Notes under the pieces: generated by a model | The model's input: only the letters and a program-made list of their open reading frames with translations | What the model was told of the DNA's origin: nothing | Database searches by the model: none | DNA from: Dysgonomonas gadei ATCC BAA-286 | Lineage (GTDB): Bacteria > Bacteroidota > Bacteroidia > Bacteroidales > Dysgonomonadaceae | Reading direction: 5' to 3' | Length of the DNA: 26,539 bases | Assembly (NCBI RefSeq): GCF_000213555.1 | Contig: NZ_GL891994.1 | Span: 49,612-76,150, forward strand | Program-made: the position numbers and the translations under genes | Shown here: in pieces, positions 1 through 8,734 of the stretch | Layout: each line of letters starts with the position of its first letter | Position numbering within the stretch: the first letter of the stretch is position 1

Positions 1-16
1 GAGAGAGAGAGAGAGA
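1..16. repeat. (GA)8 dinucleotide run at the window edge
   Basis: The window opens with eight GA units followed by an A run. The true length is unknown because the tract is cut by the window edge. Simple repeats of this kind can vary in length, but nothing here links it to a gene. Confidence 0.6.
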
Positions 17-79
17 AAAACATATATACTAACAACTCTCAGGCTATTTAAGAAAGCCAGAAATATACGAAAAAAACTG

Positions 80-130
80 AAAACAGAGGCTTGTATACCA
101 TACAAATGGTATACAAGCCTCTGTTTTTTA
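80..130. terminator. Strong hairpin terminator, probably bidirectional
   Basis: A perfect 20-bp inverted repeat (81-100 with 107-126) has a 6-base loop (101-106). It is preceded by an A run on the left and followed by a T run on the right, so it can act as an intrinsic terminator on either strand. It lies upstream of the first PUL gene and probably closes a transcription unit that enters from the left. The rest of 131-313 is AT-rich leader. It contains a five-codon ORF (ATG AAA AAA AAA CAA TGA, near 200) that is too short to interpret, and no clear promoter. Confidence 0.8.
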
Positions 131-313
131 TTTCTAATATGAATAAGCACTCACTATCAGTATCCTAATTATCTAATCTCTAACCTTAATAAGAAAAATA
201 TGAAAAAAAAACAATGACCCGCAAAATGAGGGGAATGACTTACCCCGGCCATATCTATGGATATGAAGAAATTTATTACAGGAAAAATATCAAACTTAAT
301 CAGATCTTTAATT

Positions 314-1762
314 ATGAAAACAAAAAACATCACGAAAAGTGATTGTTGGCAGATCTATTGGATAATGCCGCTCCTGCTATTTCTTTGCCTCACAAGCTGC
401 AAAGATAACAATGAGAACAGCAACAGCGCGCCTCCTTTTGATTCTTCCCAACCGGTAGTGGTAACCGATTTTCTTCCTAAAGAAGGAGGTATAGGACAAC
501 GATTGGTCATTTATGGAAAAAATTTTGGTAATGATCTTAGCCTTATCCGCGTATATATTGGCGGTAAAGAGGCCAAAGTGATAGGTGTGGAAGGTGAAAG
601 CCTTTATTGTCTGGTTCCCGGAAAAGCGATAAAAGGAAACATCGAAGTATGGGTGGGGAAAGGAGACAACCCTGTCGTAGCCGAAGCCGGGGAAATATTC
701 CAGTATCAACGGAAGATGGTCGTTTCCACGGTGGCCGGGTATAGAACCAACAGGGACGACCAGGGATGGAAAGACGGGAAGTTCAAAGACCCGGACCCAA
801 ACAAAATGGCGGCAGGGTTCAGAAACTCAGGGTGGTTGAAATTCGACCCGGTGAATCCTAAAAATCTGTGGATGGTATGTGATAATAACGATGGTCTTTA
901 CCTTATAAACTTTCAGGACAGCACGATAACCAAAAGACAGGGAGGGTTCGACCGTCCCCGTGCCATTGATTTCACCCTTGACGGACAATATATGCTTATC
1001 GCGGAAGACAGGGGAGGTGAAGACGACCGGAGTGTTATCAGGGTCGACCGCGCCCAAAACTTCGTAAATAAAGACATCATCACCAGGTACAAGCAATGCA
1101 ACACGGTGGCGGTTCATCCTGTAAATGGCGAAATGTACTTCAACAGTTACGAAAAAGGACAATTCTTCCGCTACGACCTGAACAAATATTTCAGCACAGG
1201 ATTGGGGCCTAAAGACTACGTCTCCCTGTTTTTCGTCCACGACCCGGGATGGGAATACCGTATCATTATACACCCTACGGGAAACTACGCATATATAGTG
1301 GTAGTCAATCAGCATTATATTCTGCGTGTCGATTACAACTGGGAAAAACAACAGTTCAATCAACCTTATGTCGTATGCGGTACTATAAGGGAATGGGGAT
1401 ATGAAGACGGTGTAGGTACCAGCACGCATCTTCACACGCCTTATCAGGGAGTGTTTGTGAAAAATGACGAATATGAGGCAGCCGGTAAAAACGATATATA
1501 CGATTTTTACTTTACAGACAAAGAGAATCAAGCCATCCGTAAGCTGACACCCGAGGGTGCTGTTTCCACGTTCGCCGGACGGGGTAGTTCCAGCATTAAT
1601 CCCGACCCGTGGGGTTATATCGACGGGGATTTGCGCGAAGAAGCACGCTTCGATCAACCGACAGGAATCGCGTATAATGAGGAAGAACATGCATTTTACA
1701 TAGCGGATGAGGTAAATCGCCGCCTTCGTAAAATTGCCTTGGAAGAAACGGATGAAGAATAA
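314..1762 (+). CDS. IPT/TIG and NHL-repeat surface lipoprotein of the PUL
   Basis: This is probably an outer-membrane lipoprotein that helps bind glycan at the cell surface. With the start at 314 the protein is 482 residues. The signal segment ends in a lipobox (LTSC, Cys29) followed by a Lys/Asp/Asn/Glu-rich tether. An IPT/TIG immunoglobulin-like domain follows at about residues 46-132 (PVVVTDFLPKEGG, IYGKNFG, YCLVPGK). The rest is NHL-type beta-propeller sequence, with repeats ending in motifs such as STVAGY, STFAGRG and TGIAYNEEEHAFYIADEVNRR. In-frame ATGs at 257 and 266 would add a long basic extension before the signal peptide, so 314 is preferred but not certain. The gene lies 28 bases before susC and is probably its co-transcribed first gene. 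IPT-domain lipoproteins beside SusCD pairs often play SusE/F-like roles; the ligand here is unknown. Confidence 0.8.
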   Translation: MKTKNITKSDCWQIYWIMPLLLFLCLTSCKDNNENSNSAPPFDSSQPVVVTDFLPKEGGIGQRLVIYGKNFGNDLSLIRVYIGGKEAKVIGVEGESLYCLVPGKAIKGNIEVWVGKGDNPVVAEAGEIFQYQRKMVVSTVAGYRTNRDDQGWKDGKFKDPDPNKMAAGFRNSGWLKFDPVNPKNLWMVCDNNDGLYLINFQDSTITKRQGGFDRPRAIDFTLDGQYMLIAEDRGGEDDRSVIRVDRAQNFVNKDIITRYKQCNTVAVHPVNGEMYFNSYEKGQFFRYDLNKYFSTGLGPKDYVSLFFVHDPGWEYRIIIHPTGNYAYIVVVNQHYILRVDYNWEKQQFNQPYVVCGTIREWGYEDGVGTSTHLHTPYQGVFVKNDEYEAAGKNDIYDFYFTDKENQAIRKLTPEGAVSTFAGRGSSSINPDPWGYIDGDLREEARFDQPTGIAYNEEEHAFYIADEVNRRLRKIALEETDEE

Positions 1763-1790
1763 TTTAATTTATGAAGAAACACATATGATT

Positions 1791-4700
1791 ATGAAAAAAA
1801 TTTTAATAATATGTATGTCATTAATAGCTATTTCCTTTAATGCTTTCGCACAGGAAACCATTGAAGTGACAGGGCGGGTGACAGATGCCGGTAATGAGCC
1901 GTTAATTGGCGTGAGTGTCGCCGTAGCCGATGCTCCGGGATTGGGTACCATCACCGATGTGGACGGAAAATATAAAATAAAACTGGAAAGATACAAGAAA
2001 CTGGTTTTTACTTACATCGGTTTTGAAAAACAGGAAGTGCTGATAAACGAACAGCGCGTGGTCGATATCACAATGAAAGAAGCTGAATCCAGCGTACTGA
2101 AAGAGATTGTAGTAACAGGAACCGGTGTGCAAACAAAGCAAACCCTGACCGGAGCAGTTTCCACGGTTAATGTAGAGGACTTAAAATCAAATCCGACATC
2201 GAGTATATCCAACGCGCTGGCCGGTAATGTACCGGGTATTATGGCTATGGCGGTATCGGGCCAGCCGGGGAAAAACATATCGGAATTCTGGATACGGGGA
2301 ATCTCCACATTTGGAGGCGGAAGCAGCGCGCTTGTGCTTGTAGACGGATTCGAGCGCGACCTGAACGATATTAACATAGAAGATATAGAATCTTTTTCTG
2401 TACTGAAAGACGCCTCCGTTACAGCCATTTATGGCTCCAAAGGAGCCAATGGTGTTATATTGATTACCACCAAACGTGGTAAATCGGGCAAAATAAATAT
2501 CGACGTAAAAGTGGAAACTACATATAACACGCGTACCATTACGCCTGATTTTGTAGATGGCTCCACCTATGCCAACCTGTTGAACGAGTCCCGTATCACC
2601 CGCAACTTTTCCCCCATCTATCAACCCGAGGAACTGGAGATCCTGCGTTTAGGACTCGACCCCGACCTGTACCCGAATGTAGACTGGAAAGATTTACTGC
2701 TCAAAGACGGGGCTATGGCGTACAGGGCTAATATGAATATGAGTGGGGGCGGTACTACGGCCCGCTATTTTGTATCCGTCAGTTATTCGGACGAAGGGGG
2801 TATGTATAAAACCGACAAAGCGCTCAGAGAGGATTATGATACCAATGCGAATTACAAGCGCTGGAATTACCGTCTCAATACGGATATAGACATCACTAAG
2901 TCCACTGTACTGAAAGTCGGTGTATCGGGAATATTGTCGAAACGGAACAGCCCGGGAGTAGGTGATGAAAATAATAATGTATGGGCGGCACTTTTCGGGT
3001 ATTCTCCCATACGCACGCCGGTTATGTACTCAAACGGCTATGTACCCGCTGTTGGCACAGGAGGGCTGACCAATCCCTGGGTGATGGCTACGCAAACAGG
3101 CTTCAATGAAAACTGGGAAAACAATATACAAACAAATGTCTCCCTGGAGCAAAACTTCGATTTCATAACCAAGGGATTGCGCTTCACCGGCCACTTTGGT
3201 TTCGATACAGAGAATTCGAATAATATATATCGCCGTAAATGGCCTGAACAATGGAAAGCCGAACGCGCCCGCAACGCTCAGGGCGAATTGGTCTTCACCC
3301 ATATTTCCGATCCCAGTGAAATGACCCAAAGTGGCTATTCGACCGGTAACCGGCGTGAGTTCCTCGATTTAATGCTTAACTGGGATCGCGGATTTAACGG
3401 GCACAATCTCGGTGCAACTCTTAAATATACGACTGACGCTTTTATTCAAACCGTCGATTTAGGAACCGATATCAAAAACGGAGTATCAAGACGTAACCAA
3501 GGATTGGCAGGACGCGCGACGTATAACTGGAACTTGCGCTATTTCGCGGATTTCAATTTCGGATATACCGGCTCGGAGAATTTTGCCGTAGGTCAGCAAT
3601 ACGGATTCTTCCCTGCGTTCTCGGTGGGCTGGAATATAGCTGAGGAAAAATTCATTAAAGACAACCTGGAATGGATGAACATGTTCAAAGTGCGTTATTC
3701 CTGGGGTAGAGTAGGTAACGACAATTTAGGAAAAGACAGTGCCGGGAGAGATATCCGCTTCCCGTATTTATACTCTATGGCAGAAATAGGGCAGATGAAC
3801 GCTGATAACGTATGGGAACCGGGAGGAGGATATCAATTATCCGATTTCGGCGCCGACCATTATATCGGAGGCTTGCAGTATACTCAGGTTGCTTCGCCGT
3901 ATGTCACCTGGGAAATTGCTACCAAAAACAACCTGGGCTTCGATTTATCGCTTTTCGGAGATAAATTCCAGGCCAATGTGGACTTCTTCGATGAAAAACG
4001 TGAGGGAATTTATATGACGCGTAACTTCTTACCATCTATGGTTGGTTTGGAAAGTACACCGAGTGCTAATGTCGGGGCTGTAAAATCAAGAGGATTTGAC
4101 GGGCGTATCGAATACAAGCAGAAACTGGGTGATGTGAATCTGACCGTCAGAGGCAATATGACATACAGCAAAAATGAAGTGCTTGAAAGAGACGAAGAAA
4201 ACAATGTATATGCATATCAGAATCAGGAAGGCTACCGGGTAGACCAGGCTAAAGGGCTGATTTCCTTAGGCCTCTTTAAAGACTACGATGATATACGCAA
4301 CAGTCCTACACAAACTTTTGGTACTGTTCAGCCGGGTGATATCAAGTATAAAGACGTCAATGGCGACGGTATTATAGATGACGGAGACCAGGTGGCTATC
4401 GGCGCTACCCAAAGGCCTAATCTTATTTATGGTGCGGGTATATCCGCCAGTTGGAAGGGATTTGATATAAACGTACACTTTCAGGGAGCTGGAAAATCGA
4501 CATTCTTTACATACGGAAAAACCGTATGGGCTTTCAGTGAAGGAGAATGGGGTACAGTATTAAAAGATGTAATGGGACCTAACCGCTGGATATCAGCCGA
4601 TATTTCGGGCGACCCTTCGACAGAAAACCCAAATGCCTCGTATCCCCGCTTAAGTTTTGGCGGAAACGCGAATAACTACAGGAACTCGACTTTCTGGTTA

Positions 4701-4925
4701 CGAAACGGAGCGTATCTCCGCCTGAAAACGGTAGATATAGGGTATACGCTGCCTAAAAACTTAACAAATAAGATTCATTGTAACAACATTCGTGTATTCT
4801 TAGTCGGTACTAATCTCTTGACTTGGTCTAAATTCAAGCTGTGGGATCCTGAACTTGCGACTCCCCGGGGAGAAGACTATCCATTGGCTAAATCCATTAC
4901 ATTGGGCTTAAGTGTTAACTTATAA
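1791..4925 (+). CDS. susC: SusC-like TonB-dependent outer-membrane transporter
   Basis: This is an outer-membrane barrel that imports oligosaccharides using TonB energy and pairs with the SusD lipoprotein encoded next. The start at 1791 gives 1044 residues beginning with a signal peptide (MKKILIICMSLIAISFNAFAQ). An ATG two codons upstream (1785) is equally possible; one at 1734 would overlap the previous gene and put a charged stretch before the signal. In order there are a carboxypeptidase-D-like regulatory domain (GRVTDAGNEPLIGVSV, GTITDVDGKYKI), a TonB-box-like LKEIVVTG, a plug domain with the family signature SVLKDASVTAIYGSKGANGV, and a large beta-barrel ending in an aromatic-poor SVNL. 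The length is normal for the family. The carboxypeptidase-D-like region is typical of SusC proteins and gives no substrate information by itself. Confidence 0.95.
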   Translation: MKKILIICMSLIAISFNAFAQETIEVTGRVTDAGNEPLIGVSVAVADAPGLGTITDVDGKYKIKLERYKKLVFTYIGFEKQEVLINEQRVVDITMKEAESSVLKEIVVTGTGVQTKQTLTGAVSTVNVEDLKSNPTSSISNALAGNVPGIMAMAVSGQPGKNISEFWIRGISTFGGGSSALVLVDGFERDLNDINIEDIESFSVLKDASVTAIYGSKGANGVILITTKRGKSGKINIDVKVETTYNTRTITPDFVDGSTYANLLNESRITRNFSPIYQPEELEILRLGLDPDLYPNVDWKDLLLKDGAMAYRANMNMSGGGTTARYFVSVSYSDEGGMYKTDKALREDYDTNANYKRWNYRLNTDIDITKSTVLKVGVSGILSKRNSPGVGDENNNVWAALFGYSPIRTPVMYSNGYVPAVGTGGLTNPWVMATQTGFNENWENNIQTNVSLEQNFDFITKGLRFTGHFGFDTENSNNIYRRKWPEQWKAERARNAQGELVFTHISDPSEMTQSGYSTGNRREFLDLMLNWDRGFNGHNLGATLKYTTDAFIQTVDLGTDIKNGVSRRNQGLAGRATYNWNLRYFADFNFGYTGSENFAVGQQYGFFPAFSVGWNIAEEKFIKDNLEWMNMFKVRYSWGRVGNDNLGKDSAGRDIRFPYLYSMAEIGQMNADNVWEPGGGYQLSDFGADHYIGGLQYTQVASPYVTWEIATKNNLGFDLSLFGDKFQANVDFFDEKREGIYMTRNFLPSMVGLESTPSANVGAVKSRGFDGRIEYKQKLGDVNLTVRGNMTYSKNEVLERDEENNVYAYQNQEGYRVDQAKGLISLGLFKDYDDIRNSPTQTFGTVQPGDIKYKDVNGDGIIDDGDQVAIGATQRPNLIYGAGISASWKGFDINVHFQGAGKSTFFTYGKTVWAFSEGEWGTVLKDVMGPNRWISADISGDPSTENPNASYPRLSFGGNANNYRNSTFWLRNGAYLRLKTVDIGYTLPKNLTNKIHCNNIRVFLVGTNLLTWSKFKLWDPELATPRGEDYPLAKSITLGLSVNL

Positions 4926-4936
4926 AATAAAGCAAT

Positions 4937-7000
4937 ATGATAAAGAAAATATATATTCTATTATTGGTGCTGGGAATAGGATTTTTTCCCTCCTGTTCGG
5001 ATTATCTGGATTCCGACCAGTACTTTAAAGATCGTCTGACTACGGAAAAAGTGTTTAAGAGCAAAGTTTATTCCGAACAGTGGTTAGCGCATGTATTCTC
5101 AGAGTTTACTGATATAAATGCGGATGTGGCAAGTAAGGGACATACACCGCACTGTTTCGCAGACGATATGTATTATGGCGACCGCGACTCCGACCTCGAC
5201 CCTTCCAAAAACGAACTGTCATACAATATGTTCAAAATGGGAGAGTATAGTGAAGGAGACAAGCAGGATTCATGGGTTAGATCGTATAGAGGAATACGGA
5301 ATGCTTCTACATTTATCCATAATATATATATGAACGAAGAAATGAGCCGGGACGAAATAGAAGATTACAGAGGCCAGGCTCGTTTCGCCAGAGCATACCT
5401 GTACTGGCTGCTACTGCGTAAATATGGGCCTATTCCGATTGTCCCTGACGAAGGTGTCGACTATACGGAAAGTTATGATAATATAGCGACTCCTCGCAGT
5501 ACATACGAAGAGTGTGCCGAATACATCGCTACCGAGATGGAACAAGCCGCGAAAGAAATGGAAAAACTGGGAATGAGACGAGGTCAGGACGTCATAACGC
5601 GTCCTACTTGTGGAGCGGCTTTGGCTACCCGTGCCAAGGCACTGATATATGCAGCCAGCCCGTTAGCGAACGGCAATACGGCAGGATGGGCTCAATTATT
5701 AAAAGACGATGCAGGCAGGCTTTTACTGTCTCCGGACTACAATGAGGAAAAATGGGCTAAAGCGGCAGCCGCGGCCAGAGATGTCATCGAACTGGGGGTA
5801 TATGATTTATACTGGACCCCTCTCCGGGCTACAGGCGACAATGTAGAACCCGCAACCATTATTCCGCCGGATGATGGTAATTTTTCCGGAAAAACCTGGC
5901 CGGGAGGCTGGGCCAATATAGATCCGTACCGTTCGTACAGGGAAGTATTCAACGGAACGTTGAGTGCATCGAGTAATCCTGAACTTATATTTACACGCGG
6001 GCAGAATCAGGGAGGTGAAAGTATTGTGAGTATGGTAGCACATCAGTTGCCCCGTTCCGCCACAGGCTGGAATACCCATGGGCTTACTCAGAAATTGGTA
6101 GACGCTTATTATATGAATGACGGGACAGATGCTCCTGGCAAAGATAAAGAAATCGGACGGGGAGACGGTAGCAACCGCGTATCCGGATATGTGACAAAGG
6201 AAGATTACGATGCCGGTAAATATAAACCGTTGAGAGAAGGCGTATCGTTACAATACGCTGATCGCGAGCCCCGTTTTTACGCGTCGGTATCTTATAGCGG
6301 CGCTTTCTGGACTTTACTGAATGAATCGCAGGAGCGCAACCGTAACCAACAGGTATTCTACTACCGTGATAATGCTCAGGGAAACGGGTTCAATTCAACC
6401 AATGCATATTGGTTGCGCACAGGATTCGGCGTAATGAAATTTGTCCATCCAAGCGATACGTATGAAGGGGGAAGCTCATCCAGGATTGTAAATAAAGCGG
6501 AACCCGCCATTCGCTATGCAGATATCCTGCTTATCTACGCGGAAGCGTTAAACGAACTGACAGGCTCGTACACTATCCCATCGTGGAAAGGCGAAGCATA
6601 CACCATCAGCCGGGACGTTACACAGATGAAACGGGGAATCCATCCTGTACGTATTCGTGCCGGCGTACCGGACTATCCGGAGACAGCATATGCGGAATCG
6701 GGAAGAGACGATATGCGTAAAAGAATAAAACGAGAACGTTTTATAGAGCTTATGGGTGAGGGACAGCGCTACTTCGATCTGCGCCGGTGGATGGATGCTC
6801 CGGTAGAGGAAGCCTTGCCTATATATGGTTGTAATGTATTAATGACTGAAAATGACAGGGATTTGTTCCATCAACCAGTAGCCGTATGGATACTTAAAAC
6901 CACTTTTGCCAATAAAATGTGGTTCTGGCCTATCAGCCACACTGAGCTGAAACGCAACAACCGCCTTACGCAGAACCCCGGATGGACATACAATGATTAA
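4937..7000 (+). CDS. susD: SusD/RagB-like glycan-binding lipoprotein
   Basis: This is the surface lid and substrate-binding partner of the SusC transporter. The 687-residue product begins with a lipoprotein signal (lipobox FFPSC, Cys20) followed by SDYLD, the usual start of mature SusD proteins. The helical, TPR-like SusD core is recognisable in GQARFARAYLYWLLLRKYGPIPIV, in IRYADILLIYAEALNEL and in the C-terminal IKRERFIELMGEGQRYFDLRRW motif. It starts 11 bases after susC ends, so the pair is co-transcribed. It is somewhat long for the family (about 550-650 residues is more common), with extra sequence in the middle third. Several Trp residues in that region could contact sugar, but which ones do so cannot be told from sequence. 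Confidence 0.95.
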   Translation: MIKKIYILLLVLGIGFFPSCSDYLDSDQYFKDRLTTEKVFKSKVYSEQWLAHVFSEFTDINADVASKGHTPHCFADDMYYGDRDSDLDPSKNELSYNMFKMGEYSEGDKQDSWVRSYRGIRNASTFIHNIYMNEEMSRDEIEDYRGQARFARAYLYWLLLRKYGPIPIVPDEGVDYTESYDNIATPRSTYEECAEYIATEMEQAAKEMEKLGMRRGQDVITRPTCGAALATRAKALIYAASPLANGNTAGWAQLLKDDAGRLLLSPDYNEEKWAKAAAAARDVIELGVYDLYWTPLRATGDNVEPATIIPPDDGNFSGKTWPGGWANIDPYRSYREVFNGTLSASSNPELIFTRGQNQGGESIVSMVAHQLPRSATGWNTHGLTQKLVDAYYMNDGTDAPGKDKEIGRGDGSNRVSGYVTKEDYDAGKYKPLREGVSLQYADREPRFYASVSYSGAFWTLLNESQERNRNQQVFYYRDNAQGNGFNSTNAYWLRTGFGVMKFVHPSDTYEGGSSSRIVNKAEPAIRYADILLIYAEALNELTGSYTIPSWKGEAYTISRDVTQMKRGIHPVRIRAGVPDYPETAYAESGRDDMRKRIKRERFIELMGEGQRYFDLRRWMDAPVEEALPIYGCNVLMTENDRDLFHQPVAVWILKTTFANKMWFWPISHTELKRNNRLTQNPGWTYND

Positions 7001-7019
7001 TAAAAAAATAAATGAATAT

Positions 7020-8006
7020 ATGAAAAAGATATATGGTTTGTCATCCTTGCTCGCTGTACTGATAATATTACTCAGTTCGTGCAACGATGAATGGAAAGAT
7101 GAGCAATTTGAACACTATGTTTCTTTCAAGGCTCCCATAGGGGATGGAGGAGTAACCTCTATCTATGTTCGCTATAAAGACACTGACAAAGTGGTTTATC
7201 AGTTGCCTCTGATAGTCAGTGGCTCCACAAGCAACAATAATGATATGACTGTTCATGTAGCAACGGATCCGGATACTCTGAGAATCCTGAATTACGAACG
7301 TTTTCAGAGCCGCACCGATTTCTACTATAAAGAATTGACCAACCAGTATTTTTCAATGCCCGAAAGTGTGGGTATAAAGGCAGGGGAAAACACGTCCTTG
7401 CTAAATATTGATTTTAAGCTGACCGGCATTGATCTGGTGGATAAATGGGTACTTCCATTGACTATTTTAGACGATCCTTCTTATAATTATATCGCAAATC
7501 CACGTAAAAATTACAAAAAAGCCTTACTTCGTATAATCCCTTTCAATGATTATTCCGGAGTATACAGTGGTACGGCCCTGAAAGTTAATATGGCCGGATA
7601 TGAAAATGAGACACCTATCGTTAAGTCTGAAATCCAATCATATGTTGTTGATGAGCATACACTGTTCTTCTATGCCGGAAATATAGATGAGGAACGTATA
7701 GATCGCGGAAAATATAAAGTCTATGCGACCTTTAATGAGTCAGGAGGCGTAACATTTTCTTCTGATAATCCGGATATGCAGTTGATTGTGAATAAAGATG
7801 CCAGTTATGTGGTGAGCGAAGTAATGGATGCTGTGCGCCCATATCTCTTACATCGTTATGTGACGATTAACAATATCGACTATCAGTTTACAGACTACAC
7901 AATGATTCCAAATGTCGATATAGTATATAAGGTGACAGGCTCGCTAATTCTTGAACGTAAGATTAATACTCAGATACCTGATGAAGATCAGGCTATAGAA
8001 TGGTAG
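7020..8006 (+). CDS. DUF1735/DUF4973-like PUL lipoprotein
   Basis: This is a probable surface lipoprotein accompanying SusCD, with a likely accessory glycan-binding role. The start at 7020 gives a 328-residue protein with a lipobox (LLSSC, Cys21) and an acidic segment after it. An ATG at 6993 overlaps the end of susD and would add nine residues before the signal, so it is less likely. The N-terminal half has the look of DUF1735 proteins (YVRYKDTDKVVYQLPLIVSGST, then IKAGENTSLLNIDFKLTGIDLVDKWVLPLTI). The C-terminal half resembles DUF4973 (YSGVYSGTALKVN, DEHTLFFYAGNIDEE). Both assignments come from recalled pattern, not a search. The gene follows susD closely and a hairpin terminator lies just after it, so it is the last gene of the first transcription unit. 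Confidence 0.75.
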   Translation: MKKIYGLSSLLAVLIILLSSCNDEWKDEQFEHYVSFKAPIGDGGVTSIYVRYKDTDKVVYQLPLIVSGSTSNNNDMTVHVATDPDTLRILNYERFQSRTDFYYKELTNQYFSMPESVGIKAGENTSLLNIDFKLTGIDLVDKWVLPLTILDDPSYNYIANPRKNYKKALLRIIPFNDYSGVYSGTALKVNMAGYENETPIVKSEIQSYVVDEHTLFFYAGNIDEERIDRGKYKVYATFNESGGVTFSSDNPDMQLIVNKDASYVVSEVMDAVRPYLLHRYVTINNIDYQFTDYTMIPNVDIVYKVTGSLILERKINTQIPDEDQAIEW

Positions 8007-8036
8007 GCTGGTAATATTTAAGTTTGTGACGGAAGA

Positions 8037-8073
8037 GGATGCTGCTACAAATAAGCAGCATCCTTTATTCTTA
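8037..8073 (+). terminator. Intrinsic terminator of the SusCD operon
   Basis: A perfect 10-bp stem (GGATGCTGCT at 8037-8046 with AGCAGCATCC at 8054-8063) has a 7-base loop and is followed by TTTATTCTTA. It lies 31 bases after the DUF1735-like gene. It separates the binding and transport genes from the two glycoside hydrolase genes downstream, which therefore need their own promoter. Confidence 0.75.
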
Positions 8074-8119
8074 TCCGGGCCATCGCACGAAATATGTTTT
8101 TTTGCAGGAAGTTTATCTA

Positions 8120-8500
8120 TGTATGTAGCTGTTAGCCTTTAGCTGATAGCTTGTAGCTCTTTGAAAAAATGAATCAGCAGATTTGTAAATCAGCAGATTA
8201 GCAAATTAGCAAATGAATGAAATAGTGTAACCTTTGTTACCTTTTATTTTTAACCACAGAGTAAACGGAGTAGCACGGAGTTTTTAGAAGAAAAAGTGAC
8301 AATAAAAATTGTGTAAAAAGTCGTCAGGTTTGTCAGGTTTTGTACATAAGCTAACGGCTAATAGCTATCAGCTAAAAGCTGAAACATATGTTACCTTTGT
8401 TACTTTTTCAACCATACACTGTTAACGAATATAAAAATGACAAGTAAGAAATAGAAGAAAAGTTGTCAGATGTGTCAGGTTTTAACAATATACAGTTAAT
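8120..8500. repeat. Cluster of degenerate intergenic repeats
   Basis: This gene-free stretch holds several overlapping repeats. (1) An inverted pair of AGCT-rich blocks lies near 8126-8158 and 8349-8381, with exact cores TAGCTGATAGC (8140-8150) and GCTATCAGCTA (8364-8374). (2) Two exact copies of AATCAGCAGATT (8172-8183, 8188-8199) are followed by related AGCAAATT units. (3) GTAAC-CTTT-GTTAC (8227-8240) is nearly repeated at 8390-8403. (4) An ACCACAGAGT...CACGGAG block lies near 8254-8280. (5) A GTCAGGTTTGTCAGG-like block near 8322-8340 is repeated in weaker form near 8465-8482. Items 3 and 5 recur in the same order, which suggests an old, diverged direct duplication of somewhat over 100 bases. 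No ORF of note is present. Confidence 0.65.
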
Positions 8501-8591
8501 AAATATAAATTAAACTACTTATTATAGCGACTAATTTTCGTGCATTTATCCTGGCTTTTTATTATATTTAATATCTTTACAAAAAATAATT

Positions 8592-8711
8592 ATGAATAGA
8601 TATTATATGCAGAAAAACTTGAATCCTTTGATTACAAGTAGATTACAAGTAAAATGCATAAAATGTTTATTTTTAGAATATCATAAAGGACATCTATTTG
8701 TAAATAGTTGA
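8592..8711 (+). other. Leader region of the GH27 gene, with a tandem repeat and a 39-codon ORF
   Basis: Between the repeat cluster and the GH27 gene lies an ORF of 39 codons starting at 8592 (MNRYYMQKNLNPLITS...). It contains two adjacent exact copies of GATTACAAGTA (8630-8640, 8641-8651). The ORF ends 23 bases before the GH27 start. It has no recognisable family and may be chance. A tandem 11-mer upstream of a sugar-hydrolase gene could be an operator. A TATCTTTAC sequence at 8572-8580 loosely resembles the Bacteroidetes -7 element, but no convincing -33 partner is visible. Confidence 0.25.
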
Positions 8712-8734
8712 TCATCATAAAAATAAATTCTAAT

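Noticed and set aside
827..1690. Long open frames opposite the NHL lipoprotein, and similar ones opposite susC and GH35
   Set aside because: They lie antisense to genes with clear family motifs, and their translations show no domain, signal or sensible context.
8392..8399. TACCTTTG as a Bacteroidetes -7 promoter element for the GH27 gene
   Set aside because: It fits TAnnTTTG, but it lies inside a repeat unit about 340 bases from the start and lacks a TTTG-like -33 element at proper spacing.
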